Below, one piece after another: positions 34,030 to 43,900 of a stretch of 64,000 bases of DNA. Source of the DNA: UBA7957 sp965222695 (GTDB taxonomy: Bacteria > Pseudomonadota > Gammaproteobacteria > Granulosicoccales > Granulosicoccaceae); NCBI GenBank assembly GCA_965222695.1, contig OZ244967.1:992001-1056000 (forward strand). The letters are read 5' to 3'. The notes under the pieces are model-generated. The model worked only from the letters and a program-made list of their open reading frames with translations, had not been told where the DNA came from and ran no database searches. The position numbers were made by a program, and so were the translations under genes. Every line of letters starts with the position of its first letter. Positions within the stretch are counted from its first letter, which is position 1.

Positions 34030-34464
34030 CTAATCAGGACGGGACAGGTCGGAATCGATAAAGGACTCTTTACCCAAAATTTCCAATATTCTGCATTCGC
34101 GGCTTGTTCCGTTGCAACAGGCGCTGATGATTCCCTCAAGCTCGGTTTCCAAAGCCTGCAATTGATGGATTCGTCTTCGAATCTGTTTGAGATGCGTGTG
34201 AGCGATGTCGTCCGCTTCGTGCGGGTCGTGTTGACTGCATTGCGACAGATGCAGCAATTGACCGACGGCATTCAGATCAAAACCCAGGGTGCGAGCGTGA
34301 CGAATAAAGCGAAGCAAGGTGATATGGCGCTCGTCGTAGCGTCGTTGATTTCCGCTTGACCGGGCAGCAGGCGGCAACAAGCCCTTTTCCTCGTACCACC
34401 TGATGGTGGGAATTTTGCACCGAGTCAGTTTCGAGACTTCGCCGATTGAAAATTGCATGTTCAC
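34030..34464 (-). CDS. MerR family metal-responsive regulator (ZntR/CadR-like)
   Basis: A 144-residue MerR protein: helix-turn-helix wing (FSIGEVSKLTRCKIPTIRWY), a coiled-coil dimer helix and a C-terminal metal loop. Cysteines at 76, 116, 117 and 124 correspond in spacing to ZntR metal ligands (Cys79, 114, 115, 124), so it probably senses Zn, Cd or Pb. It is divergent from a cation transporter gene whose promoter shows the long spacer used by MerR activators. Confidence 0.88.
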   Translation of the reverse strand: MNMQFSIGEVSKLTRCKIPTIRWYEEKGLLPPAARSSGNQRRYDERHITLLRFIRHARTLGFDLNAVGQLLHLSQCSQHDPHEADDIAHTHLKQIRRRIHQLQALETELEGIISACCNGTSRECRILEILGKESFIDSDLSRPD

Positions 34465-34519
34465 TCCTGGATTCTCCTATTTTCTGTGATGCTCCAGCGA
34501 TTTTCTCACTGAATAAAAC

Positions 34520-34550
34520 TTGAAGCTCTAGTGACTAGAGATATTAGACT
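34520..34550 (+). promoter_or_regulatory. MerR-type promoter of the cation transporter gene
   Basis: The -35 TTGAAG (34520-34525) and -10 TAGACT (34545-34550) are separated by 19 bases, longer than normal. The spacer holds a perfect dyad, CTCTAG-TGA-CTAGAG (34526-34540). This is the standard design through which MerR proteins untwist and activate a promoter. Confidence 0.72.
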
Positions 34551-34598
34551 GTAGTTGATGAATACACCAGACAATTAGATATAGGGTTCAAAGCAGGC

Positions 34599-35234
34599 AT
34601 GAGTGGTGGTTGTTGCGGTAGCAATACACAATTTGACGGTTCGGATCAATCATACATCAGGGTTTTATGGCTTGTTATCCTGATCAACGCATCGATGTTC
34701 GTCGTCGAGATAACCGCGGGTTTTCTTGGCCAGTCCCAGGCGCTTAAAGCTGATGCGCTTGATTTCCTCGGTGATACCCTGACATACGGCGTCAGTCTTT
34801 GGGCCATAGGGAAATCTCTGAAGGTGAGGAGTACCGCAGCTGTGGCGAAAGGAATCAGTCTGTTGTTCGTATCCTTGTGGGTATGCGGCGGGACATTGTA
34901 TCGGGTTTTTATTTTACACTCTCCGGATGCCGCTATTATGGGCGGTATCGCCTCTTTGGCGTTTTTTGCCAACCTGGTCTGCGTGTTCTTGCTGATACAG
35001 TATAAGGACGGCGATTCCAATGTTCGTTCCGTCTGGTTATGCAGCCGCAACGATGCCATTGGAAACCTGGTTGTATTGATTGCGGCCAGTGGCGTTTGGG
35101 TTTCCGAAAGTGCCTGGCCGGACCTGATCGTGGCGTTGGTGATGGCAGGCCTTTTTCTGTCGTCCGCTTTTCAGATTATCCGCCAGGCGCTGATGGAGCG
35201 ACGGTCTGCGGCCGTGCTGCCCGCAAAATCCTAG
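34599..35234 (+). CDS. Short cation-diffusion-facilitator-like transporter
   Basis: A 211-residue inner-membrane protein with about six hydrophobic segments, like the membrane part of cation diffusion facilitators but without the usual C-terminal cytoplasmic domain. Metal-site-like patterns are ALKADALDFLGDT (second segment) and CSRNDAIGNLV (fifth), with Asn/Asp where many members have His. The N-terminal GGCCGS may bind metal. The MerR-type promoter and divergent regulator indicate metal-induced export. Metal specificity is not known. Confidence 0.82.
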   Translation: MSGGCCGSNTQFDGSDQSYIRVLWLVILINASMFVVEITAGFLGQSQALKADALDFLGDTLTYGVSLWAIGKSLKVRSTAAVAKGISLLFVSLWVCGGTLYRVFILHSPDAAIMGGIASLAFFANLVCVFLLIQYKDGDSNVRSVWLCSRNDAIGNLVVLIAASGVWVSESAWPDLIVALVMAGLFLSSAFQIIRQALMERRSAAVLPAKS

Positions 35235-35458
35235 AGGCTGTGATCGAAGAAGTAAATCCGCCGTCTAATCGCACTGTAACGGACAGGGATCATCGATTCC
35301 ATTAAGGTTTGCGCGTTTCGGATCCCGCTGCAACATTCCGTGAAATAATCAGCAATTACGCTGACGATTATTACCAGCAGCGTATGATGCAAAAGCTTTA
35401 TCTTCTATAGTTCCTTGATATCTATTGAGAGTGAGTGTAAAAATTTCCAGGTGGTTCC

Positions 35459-37108
35459 ATGGCTGACAGACTAAATTCGAAGGCGGTCTATTCACTGATA
35501 TTCCCGCTACTGCTGATCTCCGCCTGTAACTGGGTTGATTCCACCGGACGCCAGGGGAATAAAACCCCGTCTCTTGAGTTGCAGGACGGTGATATTATCG
35601 CCAGGCTCGAAGAGGAATCTCTCTCTGTCAATGCTGCCGCGACCGATGCCGACGGAATCGTGGAATCTTACGTCTGGAGTGAAGCCACGGAAGAAGGTCC
35701 ATTGCAGGTGTGTGTCAATCATATCGACCTGGATTTGGCCGCAAACAGTCTGTCTGAAGTTTGTGAGGACTCGGACAATTGCGAAATTTTATTTATTGAA
35801 GACGAAAGTGAAACAGGCGTTTTTTCCGTCATGTTGCCTAAAATAACGGCTCCGGTCGGTCTGACTCATCAACTTGTGGTAACGGACAATGACGGCGGTA
35901 AAACAGAACTGAATATTCATTTTTGTGTGGATTCGGTCAATGAAGCACCGGTTGTGGCGGACGATCAATACAGTGTGGTTGAAGGGACCACTTTGGTCGT
36001 TGAAGACAACAGTGCGGATAGCCTGCTGAGTAACGATTCCGATGACAAGGACATTCGAAACCGGGAGTTGACGGTACTGGGTTTGGTCAGCGGCAAGGAA
36101 CCCCAGCACGCGGAAGATTTCAGCCTCGGTGCGAACGGGGGCTTTACCTACAGCATCAGTCCCTTGACATCTTTTTCCGTTAAACAGGACAGTTTCAGTT
36201 ATGAAGTCTCCGATGGCGGAAACATCAGTCAGGGAACCGTGGTATTGGATTTATCGGTACAGGATGATCCACCCAGACCTATCGGCTTTATCCCTGATCA
36301 GTCGGCAACCATCGGAATCGCATTTGGTCCATTGAATGTCAGCGACAAGTTTTTCGACCCCGAAAGGGCTGAGCTTAGTTTCAGCGCCGTCGGTTTACCT
36401 ACCGGTATAGCTATTTCAAACTCCGGGATTATCAGCGGTACGGCAGATCAGACAAACAGCTTGGGCTCGTACAGCGTAACAGTGAGTGCATCCGACGGAC
36501 CCAACACGGTCAGTCAACAGCCCTTTACTTTAACCTTGAAGGAAAATGGTCCGCCGATCATTGATTCACAACTGGACGATCAACTGGCAACCGAGGGAGT
36601 TGCGTTCAGCGTCGACACCGCGGGCAGCTTTTCGGATCCGGAAGGGTCTGCACTGACCTTCAGCGGATCGGGCTTGCCGAACAGTCTCGACATAAATACA
36701 AACGGCAGAATCAGCGGCACTCCGTTAAACAACGAAATTGGAACCTATACGGTAGCGGTCACCGCCAGCGATGGAATCAACGAGACGGTAATGACATTTG
36801 CATTGCGTGTGCAGCCCAATCAACCACCCGTATTTAACGGGCCGATACCACGGCAGACGGCACCGGTCAATCAGCTTTTCAGTGTGGATGTCTCTCAGTA
36901 TTTCAGCGATCCGGAGGGCGACCCCATGACGTTCACCGCCAACGGATTACCCGCCTCCGGCAGCCTGCAGATTTCCTCCGATGGCGTCATTTCCGGCACG
37001 CCCACTGTGGATGACCGATCCGGGATTCTGGGCGATACCGTGGAAGTTACCGCCACGGATAATCATGGAAATTCAGCGACCGGAAGTTTTACTTTATCCA
37101 TATTCTGA
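35459..37108 (+). CDS. Lipoprotein with Ig/cadherin-like repeats
   Basis: A 549-residue lipoprotein (lipobox LLISACN). After an N-terminal Ig-like region come a cadherin-like domain (about 160-265: VNEAPVVADDQYSVVEGTTL) and three putative-Ig (He_PIG) repeats of about 90 residues, each with a SDPEG-type turn, a GLP motif and an ISGTP/ISGTA motif (about 270-360, 365-455, 460-549). It likely sits on the outer membrane in adhesion or structural roles; the ligand is unknown. It has no C-terminal sorting tail. A MITE-like element follows its stop. Confidence 0.8.
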   Translation: MADRLNSKAVYSLIFPLLLISACNWVDSTGRQGNKTPSLELQDGDIIARLEEESLSVNAAATDADGIVESYVWSEATEEGPLQVCVNHIDLDLAANSLSEVCEDSDNCEILFIEDESETGVFSVMLPKITAPVGLTHQLVVTDNDGGKTELNIHFCVDSVNEAPVVADDQYSVVEGTTLVVEDNSADSLLSNDSDDKDIRNRELTVLGLVSGKEPQHAEDFSLGANGGFTYSISPLTSFSVKQDSFSYEVSDGGNISQGTVVLDLSVQDDPPRPIGFIPDQSATIGIAFGPLNVSDKFFDPERAELSFSAVGLPTGIAISNSGIISGTADQTNSLGSYSVTVSASDGPNTVSQQPFTLTLKENGPPIIDSQLDDQLATEGVAFSVDTAGSFSDPEGSALTFSGSGLPNSLDINTNGRISGTPLNNEIGTYTVAVTASDGINETVMTFALRVQPNQPPVFNGPIPRQTAPVNQLFSVDVSQYFSDPEGDPMTFTANGLPASGSLQISSDGVISGTPTVDDRSGILGDTVEVTATDNHGNSATGSFTLSIF

Positions 37109-37122
37109 ACAAGTCGCGGAGC

Positions 37123-37271
37123 ACTAGCAGCCTGTTGAAAAAGTCTCATCTGGCACAATCCTGCGTTAAAATCAGACTCAAAATGCTCATTTACTCTGTG
37201 TAAACTACGCTTTTTCACCTGATTTTGCCTTGTCTTGCACTCAGCTGAGAATTTTTCAACAGGCTGCTAGT
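37123..37271. repeat. MITE-like long inverted repeat B
   Basis: About 149 bases that form one long hairpin. The left end ACTAGCAGCCTGTTGAAAAA and the right end in reverse match perfectly over these 20 bases, continuing with TCTCA. No gene is inside. It lies between the Ig-like lipoprotein and the mttB-like gene, where it could also act as a bidirectional terminator. Its ends share AGCCTGTT-AAAA with element A at 22958-23117. Confidence 0.7.
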
Positions 37272-37279
37272 AGTCCGGC

Positions 37280-38851
37280 TCATATGTTCGAATCGGCGAA
37301 TGCGTTCTTGCGTTGCTGAATAAAGGCCAACAGGGCTTCATCCACCGCTTCATCCAAAACGGGGGGTTCATAGTCCTTAAGCATTTGCTTCCAATGCTTA
37401 TTGGCGCGCTTTGCATGATCTAGGCTGCCGTCGGACTGCCATTGTTCAAAACTGTTATTATCGGCCAGCGGTGAGCGGTAAAAGGCATTTTCAAAATTGG
37501 CCTGCGTGTGTGAACATCCCAGAAAATGATTACCCGGGCCAACCTCGCGTATCGCATCCATGGCTTGGCCGTTTTCACTCATGTCAACTCCTCTCATGAG
37601 AATCTCCATCATCGCAGTCTGATCCGTATCCATCACGAATTTCTCGTAGCCCATGGCCAATCCGCCTTCGAGCCATCCCGCCGAGTGAAGGACGAAATTC
37701 ACGCCGGCGTGCACGGTGGGCAGCATGGTATTTACCGCCTCGCTGACCGCTTGAGCGTCGGGAATCTTTGCAGCGGTCAGTCCGCCGCCCGATCGAAAGG
37801 GAATATCAAGACGCCGTGCGAGCGCTGCCATGATATAAAGCACCAGAGACGGCTCTGGTGTCCCGAAAGTAGGCGCCCCGGACTGCATGGAGATAGAGCT
37901 GGCGAAACTGCCGAGAATGACCGGCGTGCCCGGATTGACCAGTTGTACAAAAGCAAGTCCTGCGAGGGCTTCCGACAGTGTTTGTGCAGCGGTTCCGGCA
38001 ATGGTGACGGGAGACATGGCGCCAGCGAGAATAAAGGGCGTTATAATGCATGCCTGGTTATTCCGTGCATAGATTTTTGCCGCGCCAAGCATGGTTTCGT
38101 CGAATGTCATTGGGGAATTGGCATTGATCAGGTTCACGGTTGCAGTTTTCAACCTGCCCGATTGCGGGTCCATGGCATCGTTTCCGAAAACGATTTTTAC
38201 CATCTCTACGGTATCTTCGGCACGGGAAGGTGCGGTGACTGAGCCCATAAAGCATTTGTCCGAATACTTGATGTGCGAATAAATCATATCAAAGTGACGC
38301 TTATTGACCGGTAAATCCACCGGTTCGCAGATGGTTCCTCCGCTGTGATGCAGGCTCGGTGTCAGGTAAGCCAGTTTTACGAAATTTCGAAAATCTTCTA
38401 TGGTTGCGTAGCGTCTGCCTTCATCCAGACTGAATATAAAGGGAGAACCATAAGCCGGGGCAAACACCGTGTGCGGGCCCCCGATTCGGACATTGTTTTC
38501 CGGGTTCCGCGCATGTTGGATAAATTCCGAAGGGGCGCTCTGTTGAATAATTGATCGGCACAGCCCACGCGGAAATCTGACCAGCTGCCCTTGAATATCG
38601 GCCCCGGCCTGCTTCCAGATATCGAGGGCTTCGGGATCATCTCGGAATTCAATGCCGACTTCCTGCAATATGGTGTCGGCATTATCTTCAATCTGTTGCA
38701 ATCCTTCATCATCGAGAACTTCATAAAACGGAATTTTTCGTGTGATGTAGGGATTTCTCACTCTCCGTGGCGGATCTCTGCGCGCGGCTCGCCTCGCTTC
38801 TCGGCTGATTCTTCCGCGTTTGGAACGCCGGGGCCTTTGAGATTCACGCAT
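37280..38851 (-). CDS. Non-pyrrolysine trimethylamine methyltransferase (MttB) family protein
   Basis: About 523 residues of the MttB superfamily, with ITRKIPFYEVLDDEGLQQIE, FAPAYGSPFIFSLDEGRRYA and LVNPGTPVILGSFASSISMQ. The frame has no in-frame amber codon in the barrel, so it belongs to the non-pyrrolysine group, which includes glycine betaine methyltransferases such as MtgB; those pass methyl groups to a corrinoid protein (family knowledge). No corrinoid protein gene is adjacent. ATG 38851 follows GGAGAC closely; an upstream start at 38932 is unsupported. Its placement next to sarcosine oxidase suggests demethylation of betaine-type compounds. Confidence 0.87.
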   Translation of the reverse strand: MRESQRPRRSKRGRISREARRAARRDPPRRVRNPYITRKIPFYEVLDDEGLQQIEDNADTILQEVGIEFRDDPEALDIWKQAGADIQGQLVRFPRGLCRSIIQQSAPSEFIQHARNPENNVRIGGPHTVFAPAYGSPFIFSLDEGRRYATIEDFRNFVKLAYLTPSLHHSGGTICEPVDLPVNKRHFDMIYSHIKYSDKCFMGSVTAPSRAEDTVEMVKIVFGNDAMDPQSGRLKTATVNLINANSPMTFDETMLGAAKIYARNNQACIITPFILAGAMSPVTIAGTAAQTLSEALAGLAFVQLVNPGTPVILGSFASSISMQSGAPTFGTPEPSLVLYIMAALARRLDIPFRSGGGLTAAKIPDAQAVSEAVNTMLPTVHAGVNFVLHSAGWLEGGLAMGYEKFVMDTDQTAMMEILMRGVDMSENGQAMDAIREVGPGNHFLGCSHTQANFENAFYRSPLADNNSFEQWQSDGSLDHAKRANKHWKQMLKDYEPPVLDEAVDEALLAFIQQRKNAFADSNI

Positions 38852-39171
38852 GAGGGTCTCCAAAATAAGAACGCTTGTCGATCCGATCCGGCGAAAAATC
38901 CCTGATCGTCCAGTTGCCTGGATGTGCAGCATGCGACTGCCGGGAATGTTGACGGGTGCCGATACGGCTTAAATCGATTAATTAGGGTATTGAAAAAGTA
39001 TTGTTCTGGCGCCGTTTGGCTTCTGATCCAGTAGCGACCAGCAGCTAACAGCACACGCCAAAATACTGTGTCGCAACAAAGAATTCTATCGTCGCAATTA
39101 CTCACTTTCGGTGGGTATAAAAACCTTACTCTGCGGGGTCAAGGTTAGTTTCCAGTCACGGAGAATGTAAT

Positions 39172-39370
39172 GATAACAGAGGCCGAGTCGTGGTGATCGG
39201 GGGCGTTGGTGTCAGCACCTTGTATCACTTGGCAAAAACAGGTTTCCAACCTGCGCTTGGCTAATTCTTCCGATCGACTGGATGAATATCAGTTTTACTC
39301 AGGGGTTGCAGAAACCATCGGTGTGGAAGAATCATCCTATGATCCCGAAAATGAAAAACTCAGGGCCTGA
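39172..39370 (+). pseudogene. Remnant of a dimethylglycine/sarcosine dehydrogenase-like FAD enzyme
   Basis: Two short pieces of reading frame resemble an FAD dehydrogenase of the dimethylglycine/sarcosine dehydrogenase group. The first (about 39178-39264) encodes GRVVVIGGVGVSTLYHLAKT, an FAD-binding start with residues missing inside the GxGxxG loop, then stops at TAA. The second, shifted by one frame (about 39263-39370), encodes DRLDEYQFYSGVAETIGVEE and ends at TGA 39368. Most of the gene is deleted. It lies immediately before soxB. Confidence 0.6.
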
Positions 39371-39379
39371 TTGCGAACG

Positions 39380-40630
39380 ATGAAGGCCTATTCCATATTC
39401 TCTTTGCTGCGAAATGCCCTGAGCTACAATGAACGCTGGGCTGAGAACTGGCGCAGTCCCGAACCAAAGCCGTCCTACGATGTGGTGATCGTCGGTGGTG
39501 GAGGTCACGGTCTGGCCAGCGCCTACTACCTGGCCAAAGAACATGGCGTTCGCAATATTGCGGTACTGGAAAAGGGCTGGCTTGGCGGTGGAAATACAGG
39601 CCGCAATACCACGATTGTACGCTCCAATTATTTATGGGATGAGGCCGCGCATCTGTATGAAAAATCCATGACGCTGTGGGAAGGGCTTTCTCAGGAGCTG
39701 AACTATAATGTGATGTTCAGCCAGAGAGGGGTTTATAATCTGGGCCACAGCTTGCAGGATATGAGGGATATTCACAGGAGAGTGAACGCCAACCGCTTAA
39801 ACGGAATAGACGGTGAAGTGGTGGACGTTGAAGAACTCAGCCGCAGAATTCCGATTCTGAATACTTCGCCCCACGTCAGATACCCGGTTTTGGGTGCTTC
39901 ATTTCAGGCTCGCGGAGGTACTGCAAGACATGATGCGGTTGCCTGGGGATTTGCCCGGGCCGCGGATGCGCTGGGTGTGGATATTGTTCAGAATTGCGAG
40001 GTTAAGGGGATCCGCGTTAAATCGGGTGCCGTTATGGGGCTGGAAACCAGCCGCGGTTCCATCGCTGTCGGAAAGGTCGGTATAGTAGTCGCAGGCCATT
40101 CGGGTGTCCTGGCCGATATGGCGGGATTCCGTTTACCTCTGGAAAGTCATCCCCTGCAGGCCTTGGTGTCCGAACCCATTAAACCCGTTTTGGATACGGT
40201 GATCATGTCTAACGCGGTACACGGTTATATCAGCCAGTCCGATAAAGGCGATCTTGTCATAGGTGCGGGAATTGACCATTACACCGGATACGGCCAAAGA
40301 GGAAGTTACCCGATCATCGAGGGCACGGTTGCGGCAATCAAGGAACTGTTCCCGATTTTCAGCCGGGTTCGGATGAACAGGCAATGGGGAGGTATAGTGG
40401 ATACAACTCCGGATGCCTGTCCGATCATCGGCAAAACACCGGTAAATGGCCTTTACATCAATTGCGGATGGGGAACAGGGGGATTTAAGGCAACCCCGGG
40501 ATCGGGTTGGGTATTTGCCCACACACTGGCGCGGGATGAACCTCACGAACTGAATGCGGCTTTTGATCTCAACCGTTTTGTTACCGGCCATTTGATTGAT
40601 GAGCATGGCGCCGCAGGGGTGGCACACTAG
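39380..40630 (+). CDS. soxB: Sarcosine oxidase subunit beta
   Basis: A 416-residue FAD subunit of heterotetrameric sarcosine oxidase, which oxidises sarcosine to glycine, forming formaldehyde or, with tetrahydrofolate, methylene-THF. The start MKAYSIFSLLRNALSYNERW is typical. The FAD motif VVIVGGGGHGLASAYYLA and the RHDAVAWGFARAAD block, where covalent FMN attaches at His, are visible, as is CGWGTGGFKATPGSG near the end. ATG 39380 is chosen over TTG 39371. It is the first gene of soxBDAG, directly after a dead dehydrogenase remnant. Confidence 0.94.
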   Translation: MKAYSIFSLLRNALSYNERWAENWRSPEPKPSYDVVIVGGGGHGLASAYYLAKEHGVRNIAVLEKGWLGGGNTGRNTTIVRSNYLWDEAAHLYEKSMTLWEGLSQELNYNVMFSQRGVYNLGHSLQDMRDIHRRVNANRLNGIDGEVVDVEELSRRIPILNTSPHVRYPVLGASFQARGGTARHDAVAWGFARAADALGVDIVQNCEVKGIRVKSGAVMGLETSRGSIAVGKVGIVVAGHSGVLADMAGFRLPLESHPLQALVSEPIKPVLDTVIMSNAVHGYISQSDKGDLVIGAGIDHYTGYGQRGSYPIIEGTVAAIKELFPIFSRVRMNRQWGGIVDTTPDACPIIGKTPVNGLYINCGWGTGGFKATPGSGWVFAHTLARDEPHELNAAFDLNRFVTGHLIDEHGAAGVAH

Positions 40631-40691
40631 TACGCCGCCAACCTTATAACTTAGGATTCAGAGCCACAGAGCTATTCCGTGAGGAGACATT

Positions 40692-40982
40692 ATGTTGTTG
40701 ATCAATTGTCCTTGGTGCGGACCCAGAGCGGAGATAGAGTTTAGCTATGGGGGAGAAGCGCATATTGCACGGCCCTTAAATCCTGAAAAGCTGACCGACG
40801 ACGAGTGGGCCGACTATGTGTTTATGCGGACAAATCCGAAAGGCGTACATAGCGAGCAATGGAACCACGGCGCCGGTTGCCGGCGCTGGTTTAATGTGGA
40901 ACGCGATACCCTCAGCTACAGAATCATCAGGAGCTATAAACCCGGCGAAAAACCATCCCGGCCCGGGACGGCGGAACAATAA
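40692..40982 (+). CDS. soxD: Sarcosine oxidase subunit delta
   Basis: A 96-residue zinc-binding subunit: INCPWCGPRAEIEF near the N-terminus, then HGAGCRRWFNVERDTLSY. Cys residues at the N-terminal pair and the later His/Cys form the zinc site seen in structures of the complex. It has a GAGGAG ribosome site and is two bases from the alpha gene. Confidence 0.94.
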   Translation: MLLINCPWCGPRAEIEFSYGGEAHIARPLNPEKLTDDEWADYVFMRTNPKGVHSEQWNHGAGCRRWFNVERDTLSYRIIRSYKPGEKPSRPGTAEQ

Positions 40983-40984
40983 TA

Positions 40985-43900
40985 ATGGCGAAAAAAAAGA
41001 CCTCTCTCACTTATCGCCTGCCTCATGGCGGACGCATTGACCGTTCCGAGGTGCTCGAATTTAACTTTAACGGCCGCGACTATATCGGCTATCAGGGAGA
41101 CACCCTGGCCTCAGCCCTATTGGCAAACGGTGTTCACCTGGTGGCGAGAAGCTGGAAATACCACAGACCGCGTGGATTCCTCGGTCATGGCGTGGAAGAA
41201 CCCAATGCCGTTATCCAGCTGGGCGAAGGAAATCTGACAGTGCCCAATGTCAAGGCCACCGAAGCTATCTTGTTCGATGATATGGTGGCGAAATCCGTCA
41301 ATTGCTGGCCGTCAGTCGCTTTTGATTTGATGGCGCTGAGCGGCTGGTTCAGCCGGTTGTTACCGGCAGGTTTTTATTATAAGACCTTTATGTGGCCCAA
41401 AACGGCGTGGATGCAATACGAACATTTTATCCGTAAGGCGTCCGGTCTGGGAAAGTCTCCGCAAAAACCGGATCCGGAGACCTATGACAAAACATTCGCC
41501 CATTGTGATGTCCTGGTCGTCGGTGCCGGGGTTGCGGGTATCTCCGCCGCGCTGGCTGCGGCGAGAAGCGGCGCTCGGGTGATTATCGCCGACGAACAAA
41601 GTGAATTTGGCGGCAGCCTGCTGTCGGGCACGGAGCCGATAGACGCTCTTTCTCCCGTCGATTGGATCGAATGTAGTGTCAGTGAATTAACCCAACATGA
41701 AAAGGTTACCTGTCTTGCACGAAGCACCGTATATGGGTATATGGATCATAATTTCCTGACCATAGCGGAAAAACTAACCGATCACCTGCCGGTCAACCGT
41801 CGCCGGGGTCCCCGGGAAAAGCTATGGAAAGTCAGGGCAAAACGCGTCGTTTTAGCCACGGGCGCCCAGGAACGTCCGCTGGTATTCGGCAATAATGACC
41901 GTCCGGGAATCATGCTGGCGTCGTCGGTGAGCCAATGGATACGGCGCTACGCGGTTCGGCCCGGAAACAAAGCTCTGGTCTTTACCAACAATGACAGCGC
42001 TTATCAAACCGTATTGGACCTGTTGGCGGCTAAAGTTGAGGTTCTGGCGGTGGTCGATATTCGTCGAGGCAGCAGCGGAGGATTGCCGGCAAAAGTTCGT
42101 GATGCAGGCGTGCGGATCTACCAGGGTTATGCGGTGATTGATACCAAGGGCGGCAGGCATCTGTCTGCAGTCTGCCTGATGAAACTCAGTGATGATACTG
42201 CTGAGGTGAGGGACGGTGCTTTTGCCATAGAATGTGATCTGTTGGCGGTTTCCGGTGGCTGGAGCCCTGTTGTTCATCTAAGCGCTCAATCGGGTGCGAA
42301 AGCGGTGTGGGACAACGACAAATCCTGTTTTTGTCCCGGAGTTCCGGTTCAGGAAGAAGTATCGGCGGGTGCGGCAGCTGGCGTTTTTGAACTGGCCGAC
42401 TGCTTGAGTGACGGCTATTCGAAGGGCCTGGAAGCGGCCCGTGCATGCGGTTTTAATGCAAGTACGGGTAGTTCTGCATCGACTGCGGAGAATGCACTTT
42501 CATCCCCGGTGCAATCGATGTGGCTGGTGCCCGGACCATGGCCCGGGGGGCGGGGGCCGAAACAATTCGTCGATCTGCAAAACGATGTCACCGTCGCCGA
42601 TATTATGCTGGCAGCGCGGGAAGGATTTAAATCTGTCGAGCATGTGAAGCGCTACACCGCCATGGGTTTTGGCACGGATCAGGGGAAAACCGGTAATATC
42701 AACGGCATGGCCATTCTGGCCGGGACGCTGGGGCAGTCTATCGAGGAGACAGGCACTACGACATTCCGGCCCAACTACACACCGGTGACCTTCGGAACCA
42801 TCGCCGGGCCGAATCTGGGTGAAGAATTCTTCGAACCCGTCAGAAAGACGGCATTACATGCCTGGCACGAGGAGAACGATGCGCTGTTTGAAAATGTCGG
42901 GCAATGGAAACGGCCCTGGTACTATCCGCGGGACGGCGAAGATATGCATGCAGCGGTCAATCGTGAGTGCCTGGCAGTACGCGCAAGCGTTGGCATCCTC
43001 GATGCCAGCACTCTTGGGAAAATCGAACTCAGAGGGCCGGATTCCGCGGAGTTTTTAAACCGGGTTTATACCAATGCCTGGAAAAGGCTGAAAGTGAATC
43101 ACGCGCGTTACGGCCTGATGCTGGGTGAGGACGGTATGCTGATGGACGATGGAGTAACCATACGACTGGCGGATGATCATTTCTTTATGCACACTACCAC
43201 AGGTGGGGCTGCACCGGTATTTGCCTGGCTGGAAAGCTGGTTGCAAACCGAGTGGCCGGAATTACAGGTTTACCTGACATCTGTAACCGATCATTGGGCA
43301 ACCGCGGCAGTAGCCGGTCCGGACAGTCGCAAAGTCGTCGCGGCGGTTTGCCCGGATATAGATTTTTCTCCTGATGCTTTTCCATTTATGACGTCGCGAA
43401 CCGGCACAGCTGCCGGAGTCGCCGCCCGAATCAATCGCATCAGTTTTTCCGGTGAACTGGCCTATGAGGTCAATGTTCCGGCAAACTACGCCCGCCATGT
43501 GTGGGATGCGCTCATGTCCGCCGGTGAACCTTTCGATATTACACCTTACGGTACGGAGGCCATGCATGTATTACGGGCTGAAAAAGGCTATATCATCGTC
43601 GGTCAGGACACTGACGGATCAGTAACCCCCGTCGATCTGGGAATGGATTGGGCCTTATCCAAGACCAAGGATTTTATCGGTAAACGCTCTCTGAGCCGGG
43701 AAGATACGGCCCGCAAAGACAGAAAGCAACTGGTAGGACTTATGACCGAAGATCCTCTACAGGTCATACCCGAAGGCTCCCAGATTGTGGAAAATCCGGA
43801 AGGGGAAACGCCTATACCCATGCTGGGCCATGTCAGCTCAAGTTACTTTAGCGCCTGTCTGGGAAAGTCCATCGCCCTGGCCTTGTTGAAAGACGGGTTC

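Noticed and set aside
37280..38851. Possible pyrrolysine-containing MttB
   Set aside because: The frame is continuous without an in-frame TAG, so it belongs to the non-pyrrolysine group.
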